Shown piece by piece: positions 32,514 to 33,379 of a stretch of DNA of 33,379 bases (position 1 is the stretch's first letter; each line of letters opens with the position of its first letter). This DNA comes from Algoriphagus marincola HL-49 (GTDB taxonomy: Bacteria > Bacteroidota > Bacteroidia > Cytophagales > Cyclobacteriaceae), in contig LJXT01000029.1 in NCBI GenBank assembly GCA_001314815.1, positions 1 through 33,379 of the forward strand. Direction: 5' to 3'. Below the pieces are notes generated by a model. It was not told the DNA's origin. It made no database searches and worked only from the letters and a program-made list of their open reading frames with translations. A program made the translations under genes and the position numbers.

Positions 32514-32623
32514 CTTTCCTATACTCTGACAACTCCCGACACTTTCTCTAATCCCCTTCCCCAAATCTAACAAAAATGATTAAATTATAAACATTAAAAT
32601 GTCAATAATATTAACAAAAAGTC
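32514..32623. other. Region upstream of the DinB gene with inverted repeat
   Basis: These 110 bases contain no gene. ACATT-AA-AATGT (32591-32602) is a five-base inverted repeat ending 21 bases before the DinB ATG and is a possible operator for the S24 repressor. The same sequence is not visible before the S24 gene, which weakens that idea. Confidence 0.35.
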
Positions 32624-33379
32624 ATGGAGGGGAAGCGAAGTATTGCGCATATGGATTTGGATACGTTTTTCGTGTCGGTGGAGCGGCTTTTTGACAGCAG
32701 GCTCAATGGAAAACCCATACTGATCGGAGGCTCGAGTGACCGGGGAGTGGTCGCCTCCTGCAGCTATGAGGCGAGGAAGTTTGGGGTGCACTCGGCCATG
32801 CCTATGCGGACAGCAAGGCAACTCTGCCCCGAGGCCATCATCGTCAAGGGGGATTTTGAGAAATACAGCCAAAAATCACATGAAGTCACCGGAATCATCC
32901 AAGAGTCGGTACCGCTTTTTGAAAAGTCATCCATCGATGAATTTTACATCGACCTGACGGGGATGGATCGGTTTTTCGGTTGCTTCAAACTCGCCCAGGA
33001 GCTCCGGCAGCGTATCATCCGAGAGAGTGGGCTGAACATTTCCATGGGACTGTCGGAAAACAAAACCGTCTCCAAAGTGGCTACCGGCGAGGCCAAACCC
33101 AATAATGAAAAACAGGTGCCCAACGGGCAGGAAAAGCCATTTCTCGCTCCCCTATCCGTTCGGAAAATCCCGATGATCGGGGAAAAAACCTCCCAAACCC
33201 TCTACAACATGGGCGTCAAAAAAGTCCATACCCTGCAGCAGATGCCTTCCCAACTCTTGGAAGCGACTTTTGGAAAAAACGGGAAGATGATCTGGGAAAA
33301 AGCGAATGGCATCGATCGAAACCCGGTTACCCCCTACTCCGAGGCCAAGTCGGTTTCCTCCGAAAATACCTTCGAAGAA
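32624..33379 (+). CDS. dinB: Y-family DNA polymerase, DinB (Pol IV)-like (3' end outside window)
   Basis: The first 252 codons are present, open to the last base. The fold is a Y-family polymerase: HMDLDTFFVSVE with catalytic Asp11, SYEARKFGVHSAMPMRTARQ (fingers, about 48-66), and SIDEFYIDLTG with catalytic Asp105-Glu106. The helix-hairpin-helix region begins near 188 (VRKIPMIGEKTSQTL), and the little-finger domain begins at the edge. It performs error-prone translesion synthesis. The S24 repressor on the other strand is its likely partner in an SOS-type circuit. DinB is the best name; UmuC-like naming is possible until the C-terminus is seen. Its G+C is clearly higher than that of the island to the left. 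Confidence 0.93.
   Translation, partial: MEGKRSIAHMDLDTFFVSVERLFDSRLNGKPILIGGSSDRGVVASCSYEARKFGVHSAMPMRTARQLCPEAIIVKGDFEKYSQKSHEVTGIIQESVPLFEKSSIDEFYIDLTGMDRFFGCFKLAQELRQRIIRESGLNISMGLSENKTVSKVATGEAKPNNEKQVPNGQEKPFLAPLSVRKIPMIGEKTSQTLYNMGVKKVHTLQQMPSQLLEATFGKNGKMIWEKANGIDRNPVTPYSEAKSVSSENTFEE

Noticed and set aside
32350..32532. 61-codon N-terminal extension of the four-helix-bundle protein
   Set aside because: It is a translation of the repeat array (low-complexity, Arg/Tyr-rich) and precedes a typical family N-terminus at the ATG at 32349.

Overview
The window looks like chromosome from a Bacteroidota bacterium, most likely a Cytophagales/Cyclobacteriaceae (Algoriphagus-like) organism. The support is the protein families (DUF4221-type propeller lipoproteins, lipoproteins built from PQQ-type sugar dehydrogenase, PKD and cytochrome c domains, a 127-residue SSB), the near absence of Shine-Dalgarno sequences, and promoter candidates of the Bacteroidota type (TTTG or TTG, about 20 bases, TAnnTTTG). 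The genus is inference from memory of protein families, not a search. Most of the window has moderate base composition; 27.5-31.1 kb is strikingly AT-rich.

Layout. At 1-412 is the 5' part of a LolD-like ABC ATPase (minus). sucC and a tRNA-Arg(UCG) with a strong terminator follow on plus. From 1989 to 8672 runs a tight four-gene plus-strand operon: a PSCyt1/DUF1549/DUF1553 cytochrome lipoprotein, a Tat-exported DUF1501 protein, a membrane cytochrome with leucine-rich repeats and a chitobiase-type domain, and a UPF0309-type SIS sugar-phosphate protein. It converges on a GH20 beta-hexosaminidase. Next on minus come a CotH-like exported protein and an ENPP-type phosphodiesterase coupled to a group III truncated haemoglobin; ssb lies on plus. 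From 15.3 to 21.8 kb (minus) is a complete TetR-TolC-MFP-RND efflux operon, divergent from an alpha/beta hydrolase with a TetR-type operator between them. Then (minus) come a zinc-ribbon protein, a methyltransferase, a DUF4160/DUF2442-HTH pair with an excellent self-regulatory promoter-operator, and a large sugar dehydrogenase/cytochrome lipoprotein.

From 27.5 to 31.1 kb is an AT-rich island with five overlapping or nearly touching plus-strand genes: two small exported Cys-rich peptides (8 and 4 cysteines), two propeller-like lipoproteins and a CxxC lipoprotein. It looks like a self-contained envelope or secreted-peptide system acquired from elsewhere.

The right end holds a LexA/UmuD-like S24 repressor (minus) divergent from a DinB-type Y-family polymerase (plus, cut by the window edge). 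Between them sits a 0.7-kb unit: a four-helix-bundle (23S IVP family) gene flanked on both sides, in inverted orientation, by arrays of GAAATA motifs spaced 11 bp apart and alternating with small hairpins. This repeat architecture, the Cys-rich peptide/propeller island and the DUF4160/DUF2442-HTH module are the most promising candidates for undescribed biology.
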